A stretch of DNA of 57,744 bases from Anaerolineaceae bacterium (GCA_016927865.1 JAFGLU010000135.1:1-57744); one strand, 5' to 3'. Counted from the first letter of the stretch, positions 41,682-51,045 are shown. The notes: generated by a model not told the origin, from the sequence alone. Made by a program: numbers and translations.

Positions 41682-42857
41682 ATGTCCGAATCTAATATAG
41701 AGAATACCCAACCGACTCAGCCTGACCTGGATCAAACGACCAAAATCCAGACCCAACAGCCAGTCGGCAATACCTCGCCCATCCCCGTCCTCCCTAAGAA
41801 GCGCCGCTTCAACTGGCTGTGGACTCTTGCCGGCATCTTCACGGTCCTCGCCCTTGGCGGCCTGGGCACCTTCATTGGTTATAAAACTGCCCTGACCGAT
41901 CGCAGCGCGGCTTACCAGGCGCAAGTTGCCACCGAGGCCACTGAACAATTCATGCTGGCCCTTCAGGAACAGGCCGCCGGGAACTATGAAGTAGCCCGCA
42001 AGCGCCTGGAATACGTCATCTCATTGGACCCCAGTTTCCCCGGCGCAATGGACAAGCTCACCGAGGTCATGATCGCCATGGCGGTCACCAAGACCCCTAC
42101 CCCCGCGCCCACTCCAACAATGGTAGTACTCACCCCCACGCCCGACTTCCGTGGGGAAGAAGACATCTTCAACCACGCCAAGCAGCTCATGGCTGCTAGC
42201 GAGTGGGAATCAGCCCTCGAAACACTCGATGCGCTGCGCGACAAAAACCCCACTTACCGCGCCATCGACGTGGACGGCCTGTATTACGTATGCCTGCGCC
42301 ACCGCGGGTATGTGCGCATCAGCCGTGGGCAGCTCGAGACCGGCATCTACGACCTTACCCTCACCGAACGCTTCGCGCCCCTGGATGAAGAAGCCAAGGG
42401 CATGCGCAATTGGGCCCGCATGTACATCGCCGGGGCCAGCTTCTGGCAAGTACGCTGGGACCAGGTATTGAATTACTTCTCCCAAATCTACCCCTTCGTC
42501 CCCAACATGATTGACATCAATGGTATCACCGCCACCGAGCGCTTCCGCACTGCGTCAATTGAATACGCAAAACAATTGGAACAAACCGACAACGCCTGCG
42601 AAGCCGTCATCCATTACCAGAACGCCATCGCCATTCGCACCGAACCGGAATTGGAAACAGCGCTCTCCGACCTCATCAACGCCTGCACCGAGCCCACCGA
42701 CGCCCCACCCGCGCCAGAGGCAACTCCTACCGCTACGCTGGACCCAGCTTTGGTGACCCCCGTGGTCACCGAGGAGCCCACAGTAGAACCAACCGCCGAA
42801 GTCACGGCTGAGCCCACCGAGGAGACGCCGGAACCGCCCACTGATCCAGCTCCCTAA
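41682..42857 (+). CDS. TPR-like membrane-anchored protein with Thr/Pro-rich tail
   Basis: 391 residues: a hydrophilic N-terminal region (1-45), one membrane helix (about 47-70), then a helical TPR-like region. Repeated helix pairs are seen (QEQAAGNYEVARKRLEYVIS, FNHAKQLMAASEWESALETL, CEAVIHYQNAIAI), interrupted by a Thr/Pro linker (TPTPAPTPTMVVLTPTPD). The C-terminus from about 345 is Thr/Pro/Glu-rich low complexity. Similar architectures are common in Anaerolineae as membrane-attached scaffolds. Leaderless start candidate; followed at 12 bp by the CopD-like gene. Confidence 0.75.
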   Translation: MSESNIENTQPTQPDLDQTTKIQTQQPVGNTSPIPVLPKKRRFNWLWTLAGIFTVLALGGLGTFIGYKTALTDRSAAYQAQVATEATEQFMLALQEQAAGNYEVARKRLEYVISLDPSFPGAMDKLTEVMIAMAVTKTPTPAPTPTMVVLTPTPDFRGEEDIFNHAKQLMAASEWESALETLDALRDKNPTYRAIDVDGLYYVCLRHRGYVRISRGQLETGIYDLTLTERFAPLDEEAKGMRNWARMYIAGASFWQVRWDQVLNYFSQIYPFVPNMIDINGITATERFRTASIEYAKQLEQTDNACEAVIHYQNAIAIRTEPELETALSDLINACTEPTDAPPAPEATPTATLDPALVTPVVTEEPTVEPTAEVTAEPTEETPEPPTDPAP

Positions 42858-42869
42858 CCGGGCTTCCTT

Positions 42870-43385
42870 ATGAGCAACATGCCGCCCATCGTCCTGGCTT
42901 TAACGTACTGGCTGCACATGCTGGCCACCGTGGCCTGGTTAGGGGGTTTGTTCACACTGGCTCTTTTGGTCATTCCAGCAGCGCGGCGCGCTTTAGACGC
43001 TGCTTCGTTCTCTGCCCTCGTGGGCAAACTGCAGCAGCGTCTGCAAACCCTCGGCTGGCTCAGCCTAGCCGTACTCACCGCCACCGGTATGTTCCAAATG
43101 AGCGCCCACCCCAGTTACGCCGGATTCCTTTCCGTCAACTCGCCTTGGGCTGCTGCAATCCTGGTCAAGCACCTCGTCATCGGGTTGATGGTCATCACCG
43201 CCGCTTACAGCACCTGGGGGCTGCTGCCCGCCATCCGCCGCACCGCTCTTCTGCGCGCCGCCGGCAGACCCGTTGACCAAAGCCGCACAGCCACGCTCGA
43301 GCGTCGTGAACGGCTTCTGCTCAACGTCAACATCCTCTTATCCATTCTCGTCCTCGCCCTCACCGCCTTGGCCCGCGCCGCCTAA
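42870..43385 (+). CDS. CopD-like integral membrane protein
   Basis: 171 residues with four membrane helices; THMLATVAWLGGLF-like pattern (HMLATVAWLGGLFTLALLVIP) and the later HLVIGLMVITAAYS are seen in CopD/DUF-type copper-resistance membrane proteins. Conserved His residues (His17 in YWLHML and His114 in LVKHLV) could bind a metal or heme. Function here unproven; gene follows the TPR-like gene with a short gap. Confidence 0.7.
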   Translation: MSNMPPIVLALTYWLHMLATVAWLGGLFTLALLVIPAARRALDAASFSALVGKLQQRLQTLGWLSLAVLTATGMFQMSAHPSYAGFLSVNSPWAAAILVKHLVIGLMVITAAYSTWGLLPAIRRTALLRAAGRPVDQSRTATLERRERLLLNVNILLSILVLALTALARAA

Positions 43386-43476
43386 GCAATCCCTCTTCCT
43401 CCCCTCTCAGGTCTCCTCCCTTCTTCACTCTGCGATCCTCTGCGCCCTCTGCGACTCCGCGGTTCTTCCCCCTGTT

Positions 43477-45345
43477 CTACAACGTGAAGTAAAATACAGC
43501 CCCTTTCCCCGCCTGCGCTTCCGCCCAAATATCCCCGCCATGCCGCTGGATGATCCGCTTCACAATCGCCAGCCCAACCCCCGTACCCTCAAACTCCTCG
43601 TTGCGATGCAGTCTTTGAAACACCCCAAATAACTTATCCGCATACGCCATATCGAACCCCACACCATTATCGCGGATGAAATAAACCGTCCGGTCTGTTT
43701 CATCAACTTTACCTACCTCAATCACCGCCGGATGGCAGCTTCGGGTAAATTTCAACGCGTTGGCCAGCAAATTCACCCACACTTGCTGAAGCAGCAGTTC
43801 ATCTCCCCGACATTTACCCATCTCGCCAATCTTCATCTCAATGTCCCGACCCAGCCGGTCGTCTTCCAGCGTTTGCAGTGCTTGTTCCACAATCTCGCCA
43901 ACATCCAACCACTGCTTATTCAACGGCTTGCGCCCCAGCCGCGAGAGCGACAGCAAATCGTCAATTAGCCGCCCCATGTGCTGCGCATTCCTGCGAATAG
44001 ATTTCAAGTAATTATTCGCTTCCTCTGGAGCCTGTGGGCCGTAATCCTCCAGCAAAATCCGCGAGAAACCATCCATTGCCCTCAACGGCGCCCGCAAATC
44101 GTGAGACACCGAATAAGTGAAGGCTTCCAACTCTCGGTTAGCCGCCACCAATTCGGCAGTCCGTTCCTGCACACGCTGCTCCAACTGCGCGTTCATCTCC
44201 TGAATTTTCTGTTCAGCTTCTTTACGCGCGGTAACGTCACGCGCCACCACCAGGATTCGATCATCTTCCCCAACGCGCACTCGGGTCAGATTGATCTCCA
44301 CCCAAAACAGGCTTCCATCTTTGCGGCGGGCTTGCCAACTTACGCTTTGCGGACCCTCAGCCACTGCCTTCCGAATCAGATTCCAACCTTCTTCCCCCGT
44401 ATAGGACCCTTCTCCTGCGCTCAACTCTCCAATTTTCGAGTTCATGAGCTCCTCGCGCGAAAATCCATACATTTCGCACATCCGGTCATTCGCTTCAATG
44501 ATGCGCCCAGTTTCAATATCTCTCAACGAGATCGCATCGTTGACTGAATTAAAAATCATGCGGAACCGCCGCTCGCTCACTTCCAGCGCCGATGTCGTTT
44601 GAATTAAGTCTGCCACATTCGTTTCCAGGCCCGAGATCAAACTGCGCATGGTCACAGCCATCTGGTTGAAGGTCTTTCCTAAAATGGAAAGTTCATCTTC
44701 CATCTCCTCGGGGTCCACCCTCGCATCCAGATTTCCTTCGGCCATCTGTTCCGCAGCACGAGTCAGCTTACGCAAAGGCTGTCCCACCGTAATCCAGATC
44801 GCCGCGCCGCCCCCCAGAGCAATGAGTAGCAGACTCACCGCCAATTGGATAAATGATCCTCGTTGCAAGTTAACAAGCTCACGCTCCATCATAGTGGGCT
44901 CCATAGCGATGACCACCGCCCCTCCATCGGCCAAAGCATGAAAACCAAGGATGTTTCCCGTCTGCCGGTCTTCTACCTCACCTTCTTTTGTCTCCAAAAT
45001 CATCGCAATGGTTTCTGAAGAAAAATCTTCTGTGGCGCTGGCCCCTTCTTTCGCGGGGTTAGGGTGGTACAGGTACCGCCCCTGGGGATCCACCACGAAT
45101 CCATAGGTGTCTCTGGTTTCTTGAAAATGACTCAGTTGTTCCTGAAGCACAGCAGGGTCATTGTCTAACGCATCGGTCAACGCTAACACGGTAGCGTGGG
45201 CTCGCTCTTGCGCACCCATCAATTTATTAAACATCAACGGAATATTCCGCTGCAGGAAAATGACCATCACAAAAAAAGGCAGCAAAGATAACAACAGCAG
45301 CCATACGGTCAACCGCAAAGCAATCGTACTGCGCAATTCTTTCAT
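43477..45345 (-). CDS. PAS sensor histidine kinase
   Basis: 622 residues from MKELRS. Order: membrane helix (about 8-30), extracytoplasmic sensor domain (about 35-165, with DTYGFVVDPQGRYLYHP like a single Cache domain), helix (about 168-188), HAMP (about 190-242), PAS (about 262-375), coiled linker (EAEQKIQEMNAQLEQRVQER), HisKA with SVSHDLRAPL (His415), and HATPase with NALKFT and DNGVGFDMAYADKLFGVFQR. The response regulator is not adjacent, so it is an orphan in this window. Extracellular signal unknown. Confidence 0.9.
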   Translation of the reverse strand: MKELRSTIALRLTVWLLLLSLLPFFVMVIFLQRNIPLMFNKLMGAQERAHATVLALTDALDNDPAVLQEQLSHFQETRDTYGFVVDPQGRYLYHPNPAKEGASATEDFSSETIAMILETKEGEVEDRQTGNILGFHALADGGAVVIAMEPTMMERELVNLQRGSFIQLAVSLLLIALGGGAAIWITVGQPLRKLTRAAEQMAEGNLDARVDPEEMEDELSILGKTFNQMAVTMRSLISGLETNVADLIQTTSALEVSERRFRMIFNSVNDAISLRDIETGRIIEANDRMCEMYGFSREELMNSKIGELSAGEGSYTGEEGWNLIRKAVAEGPQSVSWQARRKDGSLFWVEINLTRVRVGEDDRILVVARDVTARKEAEQKIQEMNAQLEQRVQERTAELVAANRELEAFTYSVSHDLRAPLRAMDGFSRILLEDYGPQAPEEANNYLKSIRRNAQHMGRLIDDLLSLSRLGRKPLNKQWLDVGEIVEQALQTLEDDRLGRDIEMKIGEMGKCRGDELLLQQVWVNLLANALKFTRSCHPAVIEVGKVDETDRTVYFIRDNGVGFDMAYADKLFGVFQRLHRNEEFEGTGVGLAIVKRIIQRHGGDIWAEAQAGKGAVFYFTL

Positions 45346-45635
45346 ATCACCCCAGATCAATCAGACGATGCAATATAGGAACATCCCTAAAACTTGAAAT
45401 CCTGATGCTCAAATCCGGTAGAGTTTAAGTTTAACCGGAATCCTAAAAAACTCCATCATCAATGACCGATCATTTCGCCAGGTGATTTCATTACCGGTGA
45501 CTTACAATCCAAGCAATTGCGAAGCCAGAGGCAGAAGAGACCTGAATATGAGGTGTGTATGGGGTGCTTCGCGCCCCATACACACCTCATATAGATAATT
45601 GGCGCATTCGGCTATGCGCAAAAACGTCGCCCGCT
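45346..45635. other. Intergenic region between the histidine kinase and rimO
   Basis: 290 bp. Contains the inverse-orientation GAA/TTC-type hairpin at 45546-45592. The remainder is AT-rich leader sequence for the kinase, with no good gene or riboswitch. Confidence 0.6.
45546..45592. repeat. Family A-type hairpin in the opposite orientation
   Basis: ATATGAGGTGTGTATGGGG (45546-45564) pairs perfectly with CCCCATACACACCTCATAT (45574-45592); tip GCTTCGC, the reverse complement of GCGAAGC. The left flank GCCAGAGGCAGAAGAG resembles the reverse complement of the CTTCCACCTCTGGC flank of the other copies, so the whole element is inverted relative to 1609 and 47086. Confidence 0.7.
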
Positions 45636-46973
45636 TCACGCTTTCAGTCGCCCGCTCAAATCGTGCGTCATCGCCCCTGTAATTTGCACCGGAACAATTT
45701 CGCCCAGGGGAGCTTCCCCTTCGATGAACACCATCCCATCGATCTCCGGCGCATCGTGATATGCTCGCCCCACCGAAATTCCTTCGTTATATCCTTCGAT
45801 AATCACTGCTTGAGTCTGCCCAACCTGCTTCTGGTTCCGCGCCAACGAAATCCGCTCCTGTGTCGCTGCCAACCGCTGCACGCGCTCCTCTTTCACATCC
45901 TGCGGAATGGGATCACCCAATGGCTCGCTGGTAGTTCCCGGCTCAAACGAGAACGGGAAAATGCCCACATGGTCAAATCCGGTTTCATTCACAAAATCCA
46001 GCAGCGCCTGGAATTCTTCCTCCGTCTCGCCCGGATACCCAACAATGAACGTTGTTCGCAGCGCCAGGTCCGGCATAGCCCCGCGCATCTTCTCCAGCGT
46101 GCCCCGCACCCAGTCCATGTTGGCTGGTCGTCGCATCCGTTTGAGTGTATCGGGGTGAGCATGCTGCAACGGCATGTCCAGATAACGCAGCACCTGCGGA
46201 TTTGTCGCCATTACCTCGATCATCCGGTCGGTCACGTAACCTGGATAGGCATACATCACCCGAACCCAGGGAATTTCCGGCGCCGCCTGGCTAATCCCGT
46301 TCAGTAAATCCACCAACCCATCCTTCATGCCCAAATCATGCCCGTAATCAGTCGTATCTTGCGCAATCAGGATCAGTTCCTGCACCCCGGCATCCTGCAA
46401 GGTACGCGCCTCTGCCCAAATAGCCTCGGGCGGGCGGCTGACCGTTGTACCCTTAATCAGCGGGATGGCGCAAAAAGCGCAAGGCCTGCGGCAGCCGTCG
46501 GCAATCTTCAAATAGGCGCTCCCGCCTTGCACAGCCGCGCGCAGCACCCCATGCTCATCGGTCCCAACCGTCTTGGCATCATCCGGCAGATGATACAGCG
46601 GCTGTGGATAGCGCTGGTCGGGGCGTAGTTCCTGCACCAGCCCAACAATATCCATCCAGCGCCGCGTTCCCAGAATCGCGTCGATTCCAGGCACCTCTTC
46701 GGCCACCTTCTCGCGGTAGCGCTCGGTCAGGCAGCCTGCCGCAACCAGCATTTGCCCTTTCTTCTTCCGTCGGGCCAAATCTCGCAGCGTGTCCAGCGAT
46801 TCTTGCTTTGCCGGGCCAATAAACCCGCACGTATTGACAATCAACAAGTCCGCGTCGCCGCGCCGGTCCGTCGATGCATACCCGGCTTCATCTAACAAAA
46901 AAGCCATCGAATGCGAGTCGACCGTGTTTTTTGCGCAGCCCAGCGAGACCAGGTAAAATTTCTTCTTTTTCAA
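45636..46973 (-). CDS. rimO: Ribosomal protein S12 methylthiotransferase RimO
   Basis: 445 residues. Radical SAM enzyme that adds a methylthio group to Asp of S12. The N-terminal cluster ligands are Cys13 (LVSLGCAKN), Cys49 (VNTCGF) and Cys81 (AAGCL); the radical-SAM site is CRRPCAFC (Cys161, Cys165, Cys168); the C-terminal region fits a TRAM domain. The CAKNTVDSE-like start (GCAKNTVDSHSM) is RimO-type rather than MiaB-type. Start ATG 46973. Confidence 0.93.
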   Translation of the reverse strand: MKKKKFYLVSLGCAKNTVDSHSMAFLLDEAGYASTDRRGDADLLIVNTCGFIGPAKQESLDTLRDLARRKKKGQMLVAAGCLTERYREKVAEEVPGIDAILGTRRWMDIVGLVQELRPDQRYPQPLYHLPDDAKTVGTDEHGVLRAAVQGGSAYLKIADGCRRPCAFCAIPLIKGTTVSRPPEAIWAEARTLQDAGVQELILIAQDTTDYGHDLGMKDGLVDLLNGISQAAPEIPWVRVMYAYPGYVTDRMIEVMATNPQVLRYLDMPLQHAHPDTLKRMRRPANMDWVRGTLEKMRGAMPDLALRTTFIVGYPGETEEEFQALLDFVNETGFDHVGIFPFSFEPGTTSEPLGDPIPQDVKEERVQRLAATQERISLARNQKQVGQTQAVIIEGYNEGISVGRAYHDAPEIDGMVFIEGEAPLGEIVPVQITGAMTHDLSGRLKA

Positions 46974-47256
46974 ACCTTACAACCCTCGTAAATAATTTGA
47001 CGCTTAAGCGTCAGGGCTTGAATTTACCATAAGCACCCCCCTTAATCAAGCCCACCCCAGGCATGGGTGCGGGAATAAAAAATCTGTAACTGCTCAGAGG
47101 GTGAGGAAAGTTCCCGAATTTGAGGTGTGTGGGGTGCGAAGCACCCCACACACCTCAAATTCGGGCCTCTTCCACCCCTGGCTAAGTAGTTACAAAAATC
47201 CATGCTATGATATTTACACATTGATTCTCCACCTACGACTTCACAGGAGGACACGA
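46974..47256. other. Divergent intergenic region with family A element
   Basis: 283 bp between rimO and the alanine-dehydrogenase-like gene. Contains the full family A copy (47086-47193), then TATGAT (47206-47211) as a possible -10, and AGGAGG before the ATG at 47257. Confidence 0.65.
47086..47193. repeat. Palindromic element, family A, best copy
   Basis: Inner perfect stem of 25 bp (47113-47137 with 47141-47165) around GAA; outer ends GTAACTGCTCAGAGGGTGAG and CTTCCACCCCTGGCTAAGTA + GTTAC form an imperfect terminal inverted repeat of about 25 bp. The copy at 13891 shows the same outer ends without the inner hairpin. Confidence 0.75.
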
Positions 47257-48381
47257 ATGAAAAAAATCCGTATCGGGCTGGCGCGAATGCATCTGGAAGC
47301 CGGAGAAAAACGCGAATTTCTGCCTTCATTTGTGGCTCACCTCACCCGCTGCGGTGCCGAAGTCATCCTCGAACACACCTACGGCGCCGGCATGGGCTTC
47401 ACGGAAGAGGATTATCGTACCGCAGCACAAAACATCCAATTCGCCGGCCTGGAAGAAGTCTACCAACAAGATATCGTTCTCGTCTTGCGTTACCCCGGCG
47501 ACGAGAAAGTCCGCTGGATGCGCCCTGGAGCCTGCCTGGTATCCATGCTCCACTACCCCACCCGCCCGCAGCGCGTCTCCCTCCTTCGCGGACAAGGCAT
47601 CGAAGCCATCTCCCTGGATTCCATCAAAGACCCCTTTGGGCGCCGCCTGGTCGAAAATCTCCGCGCAGTGGGCTGGAATGGCATCGAAGCCGCCTTTCAA
47701 GCCCTGGCTCCCATCTATCCCCCGCCCGGAATCGATTCCCCTGTCCGCAACCCCATCAAAGTCACTGTCATGGGCGCCGGCGCCGTTGGCATGTTTGCCA
47801 TTCAAGCCGCTGCGCGTTACGGAAATGAAACCCTTTGGAAACAGCGCGCCGCCGCCGGTGCAACCGGCGTCCAGGTGACCGCCGTAGAATACGACCTCAC
47901 CAACCATCCCACCATCATGCAGCAAATCCTAAAATATACGGACATCCTCGTCGACGCCACCCAGCGAATCGACACGAGCAAGCCCGTCATTCCCAACGAA
48001 TGGATCGGCCTCATGCGCGAACACGCCGTCCTCCTGGATCTTTCCGTCGACCCCTACCACTGCACACCCGAAGGCTTGCAGATGGTCAAAGGCATCGAAG
48101 GCATCCCGCAAGGCAACCTCGATCAATACGTCTTCTCACCCCAAGACCCCGCCTGGGATTTGCTCCCCGCCTGTGTTGATACACGTTGTCGCCGGTGGTC
48201 TGTCTCCTGTTACTCCTGGCCTGGGGTGCGCCCGAAGGAGTGCATGGAAATCTACGGCAAACAGCTTGAGCCGCTTTTCCAGCACATCCTCGAAAGTGGC
48301 GGAGCGCAAAATATCCACCGGCAAGACGGGTTTTTCGCCCATGCCCTCGCCGGCGCAATGCTGTCCCGCTGGCCTGCCTAA
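47257..48381 (+). CDS. Alanine dehydrogenase/PNT-family dehydrogenase, paralogue 1
   Basis: 374 residues; start follows AGGAGG with good spacing. N-terminal half resembles AlaDh_PNT-N (RIGLARMHLEAGEKREFLPSF, SMLHYPTRPQRV), C-terminal half a Rossmann domain with VTVMGAGAVGMFAIQ near residue 170 for NAD(P). Shares long identical strings with the neighbour at 48378 (VPNEWIG, EGIPQGNL, SCYSWPG). Substrate unknown: alanine, lysine 6-amino or opine-type oxidations are all possible in this superfamily. Stop codon overlaps that of the convergent gene. Confidence 0.8.
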   Translation: MKKIRIGLARMHLEAGEKREFLPSFVAHLTRCGAEVILEHTYGAGMGFTEEDYRTAAQNIQFAGLEEVYQQDIVLVLRYPGDEKVRWMRPGACLVSMLHYPTRPQRVSLLRGQGIEAISLDSIKDPFGRRLVENLRAVGWNGIEAAFQALAPIYPPPGIDSPVRNPIKVTVMGAGAVGMFAIQAAARYGNETLWKQRAAAGATGVQVTAVEYDLTNHPTIMQQILKYTDILVDATQRIDTSKPVIPNEWIGLMREHAVLLDLSVDPYHCTPEGLQMVKGIEGIPQGNLDQYVFSPQDPAWDLLPACVDTRCRRWSVSCYSWPGVRPKECMEIYGKQLEPLFQHILESGGAQNIHRQDGFFAHALAGAMLSRWPA

Positions 48382-49484
48382 AGCGGAGGCAGTTTGGCCC
48401 TCACCAGGGCGCGCTCAAAGTAACCGCCTTCTTCCTGCAAACCACCATACGACTTGGTCAACAAGACCTCCATCAGCGGTTCCAATTGCCGCGCATAATG
48501 TTCCATACAGGCTTCGGGGTGGATGCCAGGCCACGAGTAGCAAGATACCACCGCCCGCCGGTTTTGGGACGGAATCCCCTCCGGCACGCTTTGATCCCAA
48601 TTTGGGTCGTCGGCTTGGAATTTATATTGATTCAAATTCCCTTGAGGAATCCCCTCCACACCGCGCACAACAGGCGGCTTATGATCCAACAAATATGGAT
48701 CCACAGCCAAATCGGCGATCACCGCATGTTCCGGCAGCCACCCAATCCATTCGTTTGGAACGACCGGCCTGGCTGTATTTCGGCGGCTCGTCGCGTCCAC
48801 CAGAACATCCGCCTGCCGCAGCAGCCGTTCCATCTGGTCGGCATTCGAACTAATATTGCGCCCCGCGAAGATCGCCACCGAACCCGGCCCCTTCAATTGA
48901 ATATGCCGTTCGTTGCGTTCAACGTTGCCCAGCTTCGTGGCAGCATCCAACGCATGCTTGCCCACCATCCCGGTGCCCAACACAACCACTTTGAACGGCT
49001 CGTTGGGCCGCATCAGATCGGGCCAGCGCAGTTCAAGCAAATCAAAAGCAGCCTCCAGTCCATTCCAGGCCACCGCATACATATTTTCGACCAGGCGAAT
49101 GTTGTTGTCATCGATGATCGAATCCATCGAGATCGAATTAACGCCCAGTTCGTTCAATATCTGAACCCTGTTGGGCCGCGTTGGGTAATGCAGCATGGAT
49201 ATCAAACAGCTTCCCGGGCGAATATGGATAAATTCGTCGTCATTAGGAGAGCGTAAAACAATCACATAATCTTTTTGGAAGGCATCCGTGCGATCGGTAG
49301 AAAAAACGTGCGCATTCCCCCGGCGGTAATCCGAAAATGAGAAGCCAGACCGGCTGCCATACCCTTCCTCCAGGTACACATCCGCAAAACGGGTTAGATA
49401 TTGGATAAACGCCGGCAAAAACACCCGCTTTTCGCCTGGCTCTTTGAACATCCGCGGGAATCCAATGGTTACTCGTTTCGGCAT
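48378..49484 (-). CDS. Alanine dehydrogenase/PNT-family dehydrogenase, paralogue 2
   Basis: 368 residues. Same two-domain architecture as paralogue 1: TIGFPRMFKEPGEKRVFLPA at the start, SMLHYPTRPNRV near 95, VVLGTGMVGKHALDA (Rossmann) near 170, VVPNEWIG near 253, EGIPQGNLNQY, VSCYSWPGIHP. The pair is convergent and their stop codons overlap by three bases, suggesting a tail-to-tail duplication. Substrate not predicted. ATG at 49484; 86 bp downstream of the metK stop with a hairpin (49505-49529) between. Confidence 0.8.
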   Translation of the reverse strand: MPKRVTIGFPRMFKEPGEKRVFLPAFIQYLTRFADVYLEEGYGSRSGFSFSDYRRGNAHVFSTDRTDAFQKDYVIVLRSPNDDEFIHIRPGSCLISMLHYPTRPNRVQILNELGVNSISMDSIIDDNNIRLVENMYAVAWNGLEAAFDLLELRWPDLMRPNEPFKVVVLGTGMVGKHALDAATKLGNVERNERHIQLKGPGSVAIFAGRNISSNADQMERLLRQADVLVDATSRRNTARPVVPNEWIGWLPEHAVIADLAVDPYLLDHKPPVVRGVEGIPQGNLNQYKFQADDPNWDQSVPEGIPSQNRRAVVSCYSWPGIHPEACMEHYARQLEPLMEVLLTKSYGGLQEEGGYFERALVRAKLPPL

Positions 49485-49504
49485 ATTCTCCTCCTATATG
49501 TCAA

Positions 49505-49529
49505 CAGGGCCGCGAACTGCGCGGCCCTG
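49505..49529. terminator. Hairpin downstream of metK (weak terminator candidate)
   Basis: CAGGGCCGCG (49505-49514) pairs with CGCGGCCCTG (49520-49529), loop AACTG. Transcripts of metK on the minus strand would meet it 42 bp after the stop, but no long T tract follows, so termination may be partial. Confidence 0.5.
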
Positions 49530-49570
49530 TTTGAGCAATTCGGTCTAATTAAATTGTACCCGAAAAATTA

Positions 49571-50782
49571 TTAAAGCCCAGCCGCCTGGCGCAGCGCTTC
49601 GGCCTTGTTGGTCTGCTCCCAGCTCAAATTCAAATCATCGCGACCAAAGTGCCCGTACGCCGCCACCTGGCGGTAGATCGGGCGGCGCAGGTCCAGATCA
49701 CGGATGATGGCGCCGGGGCGAAGGTCAAAGGTCGCGTCAATCAATTCAGCGATCTTCTCATCGGCAATCTTGCCGGTGCCAAAGGTCTCCACATTGATGC
49801 TCAAAGGCCGCGCCACACCAATGGCATAGGCCACCTGCACCTCGCAGCGCCCAGCCAGCCCGGCTGCCACCACGTTCTTCGCCACCCAGCGGGCCGCATA
49901 GGCCGCCGAGCGGTCCACTTTTGTCGGGTCTTTGCCCGAGAAGGCTCCACCACCGTGCCGCCCCATTCCGCCGTACGTATCGACGATGATCTTGCGCCCG
50001 GTCACACCCGCGTCGCCCATTGGGCCGCCGATGACAAAACGTCCGGTCGGGTTGACAAACACTTTCATCTGGTCGTCCACCATATCCGCCGGCAGCGTCG
50101 GTACAATAACATGCTCGATGATCGCCTCACGAATTTCGGAGTGGCTGATTTCCGGGGCGTGCTGCGTGCTGATCAGCACGGTATCAATCCGCGCCGGTTT
50201 GCCGTAGTGATACTCCACCGTCACCTGGCTCTTGCCGTCCGGGCGCAGCCAAGGCAGCGTCCCGTTCTTGCGCACCACCGACAGGCGGCGAGTCAAGTTG
50301 TGGGCCAGGTAAATCGGCATGGGCATCAGGGTGGGAGTCTCGTCGCAAGCATACCCAAACATCATGCCCTGGTCGCCCGCGCCAACCGACTCAATCTGCG
50401 CATCCGTCATCTCGCCCGCTTTAGCTTCCAGTGCCTTATCGACGCCCATTGCGATATCGCCAGACTGCGCGCAAATTGCCGACATCACCGCGCAGGTGTT
50501 GCCATCAAACCCCTTGTCCGTGTCGTCATATCCAATCTCGCGGACAACATTACGCACCAGGTCATCAAAATTCACAAAAGCCTGGGTGGTGATTTCGCCC
50601 AAAAGCATGATGAAACCGGTCTTAGTGGCTGTCTCGCATGCCACACGTGACATCGGATCCTGGGCCAGGCACGCGTCCAAAACGGCATCGCTGACCTGGT
50701 CGCAAATCTTGTCCGGGTGGCCTTCCGTCACCGATTCAGAGGTGAACAAGTAACGGGGGTTGTTCATAAACGTCGTGGTCAT
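49571..50782 (-). CDS. metK: S-adenosylmethionine synthetase
   Basis: 403 residues starting at [25 protein letters not shown]; a longer TTG frame is ignored because an AGGAG lies ten bases before this ATG. Catalyses SAM formation from methionine and ATP. Signature motifs: [16 protein letters not shown] with metal/ATP residues at the N-terminus, [12 protein letters not shown] near 117, [19 protein letters not shown] near 265. Preceded by a SAM-I riboswitch and a consensus promoter, a feedback loop in which its own product shuts it off. Confidence 0.97.
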   Translation of the reverse strand: MTTTFMNNPRYLFTSESVTEGHPDKICDQVSDAVLDACLAQDPMSRVACETATKTGFIMLLGEITTQAFVNFDDLVRNVVREIGYDDTDKGFDGNTCAVMSAICAQSGDIAMGVDKALEAKAGEMTDAQIESVGAGDQGMMFGYACDETPTLMPMPIYLAHNLTRRLSVVRKNGTLPWLRPDGKSQVTVEYHYGKPARIDTVLISTQHAPEISHSEIREAIIEHVIVPTLPADMVDDQMKVFVNPTGRFVIGGPMGDAGVTGRKIIVDTYGGMGRHGGGAFSGKDPTKVDRSAAYAARWVAKNVVAAGLAGRCEVQVAYAIGVARPLSINVETFGTGKIADEKIAELIDATFDLRPGAIIRDLDLRRPIYRQVAAYGHFGRDDLNLSWEQTNKAEALRQAAGL

Positions 50783-50808
50783 AAACTTGTTGCTCCTTTG
50801 CCTACACA

Positions 50809-50864
50809 AAAAAAATTCCCCACGAGGATTACACGAGGGGCAACAGAAATCAACTGCGGCTGCC

Positions 50865-50867
<3 letters not shown>
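50809..50867 (-). promoter_or_regulatory. Expression platform of the metK SAM riboswitch
   Basis: On the minus strand a GAGGGCA/TGCCCCTC hairpin (50835-50867, one bulge) shares three bases with the P1 helix of the aptamer, and a run of eight T (50809-50816) follows about 18 bases after the hairpin, next to the metK ribosome binding site. Whether the switch acts by termination or by blocking translation is not resolved. Confidence 0.6.
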
Positions 50868-50988
<121 letters not shown>

Positions 50989-51016
50989 CCGTGGGGCTAT
51001 TCAATTATTGGACACA

Positions 51017-51045
51017 ATATATCACAATCATCCGGGCATGTCCAG
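51017..51045 (-). promoter_or_regulatory. Promoter of metK
   Basis: On the minus strand TGGACA (51045-51040), 17 bases, then TATATT (51022-51017), close to sigma-70 consensus. Start would be near 51010, about 24 bases before the riboswitch aptamer. Confidence 0.75.
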
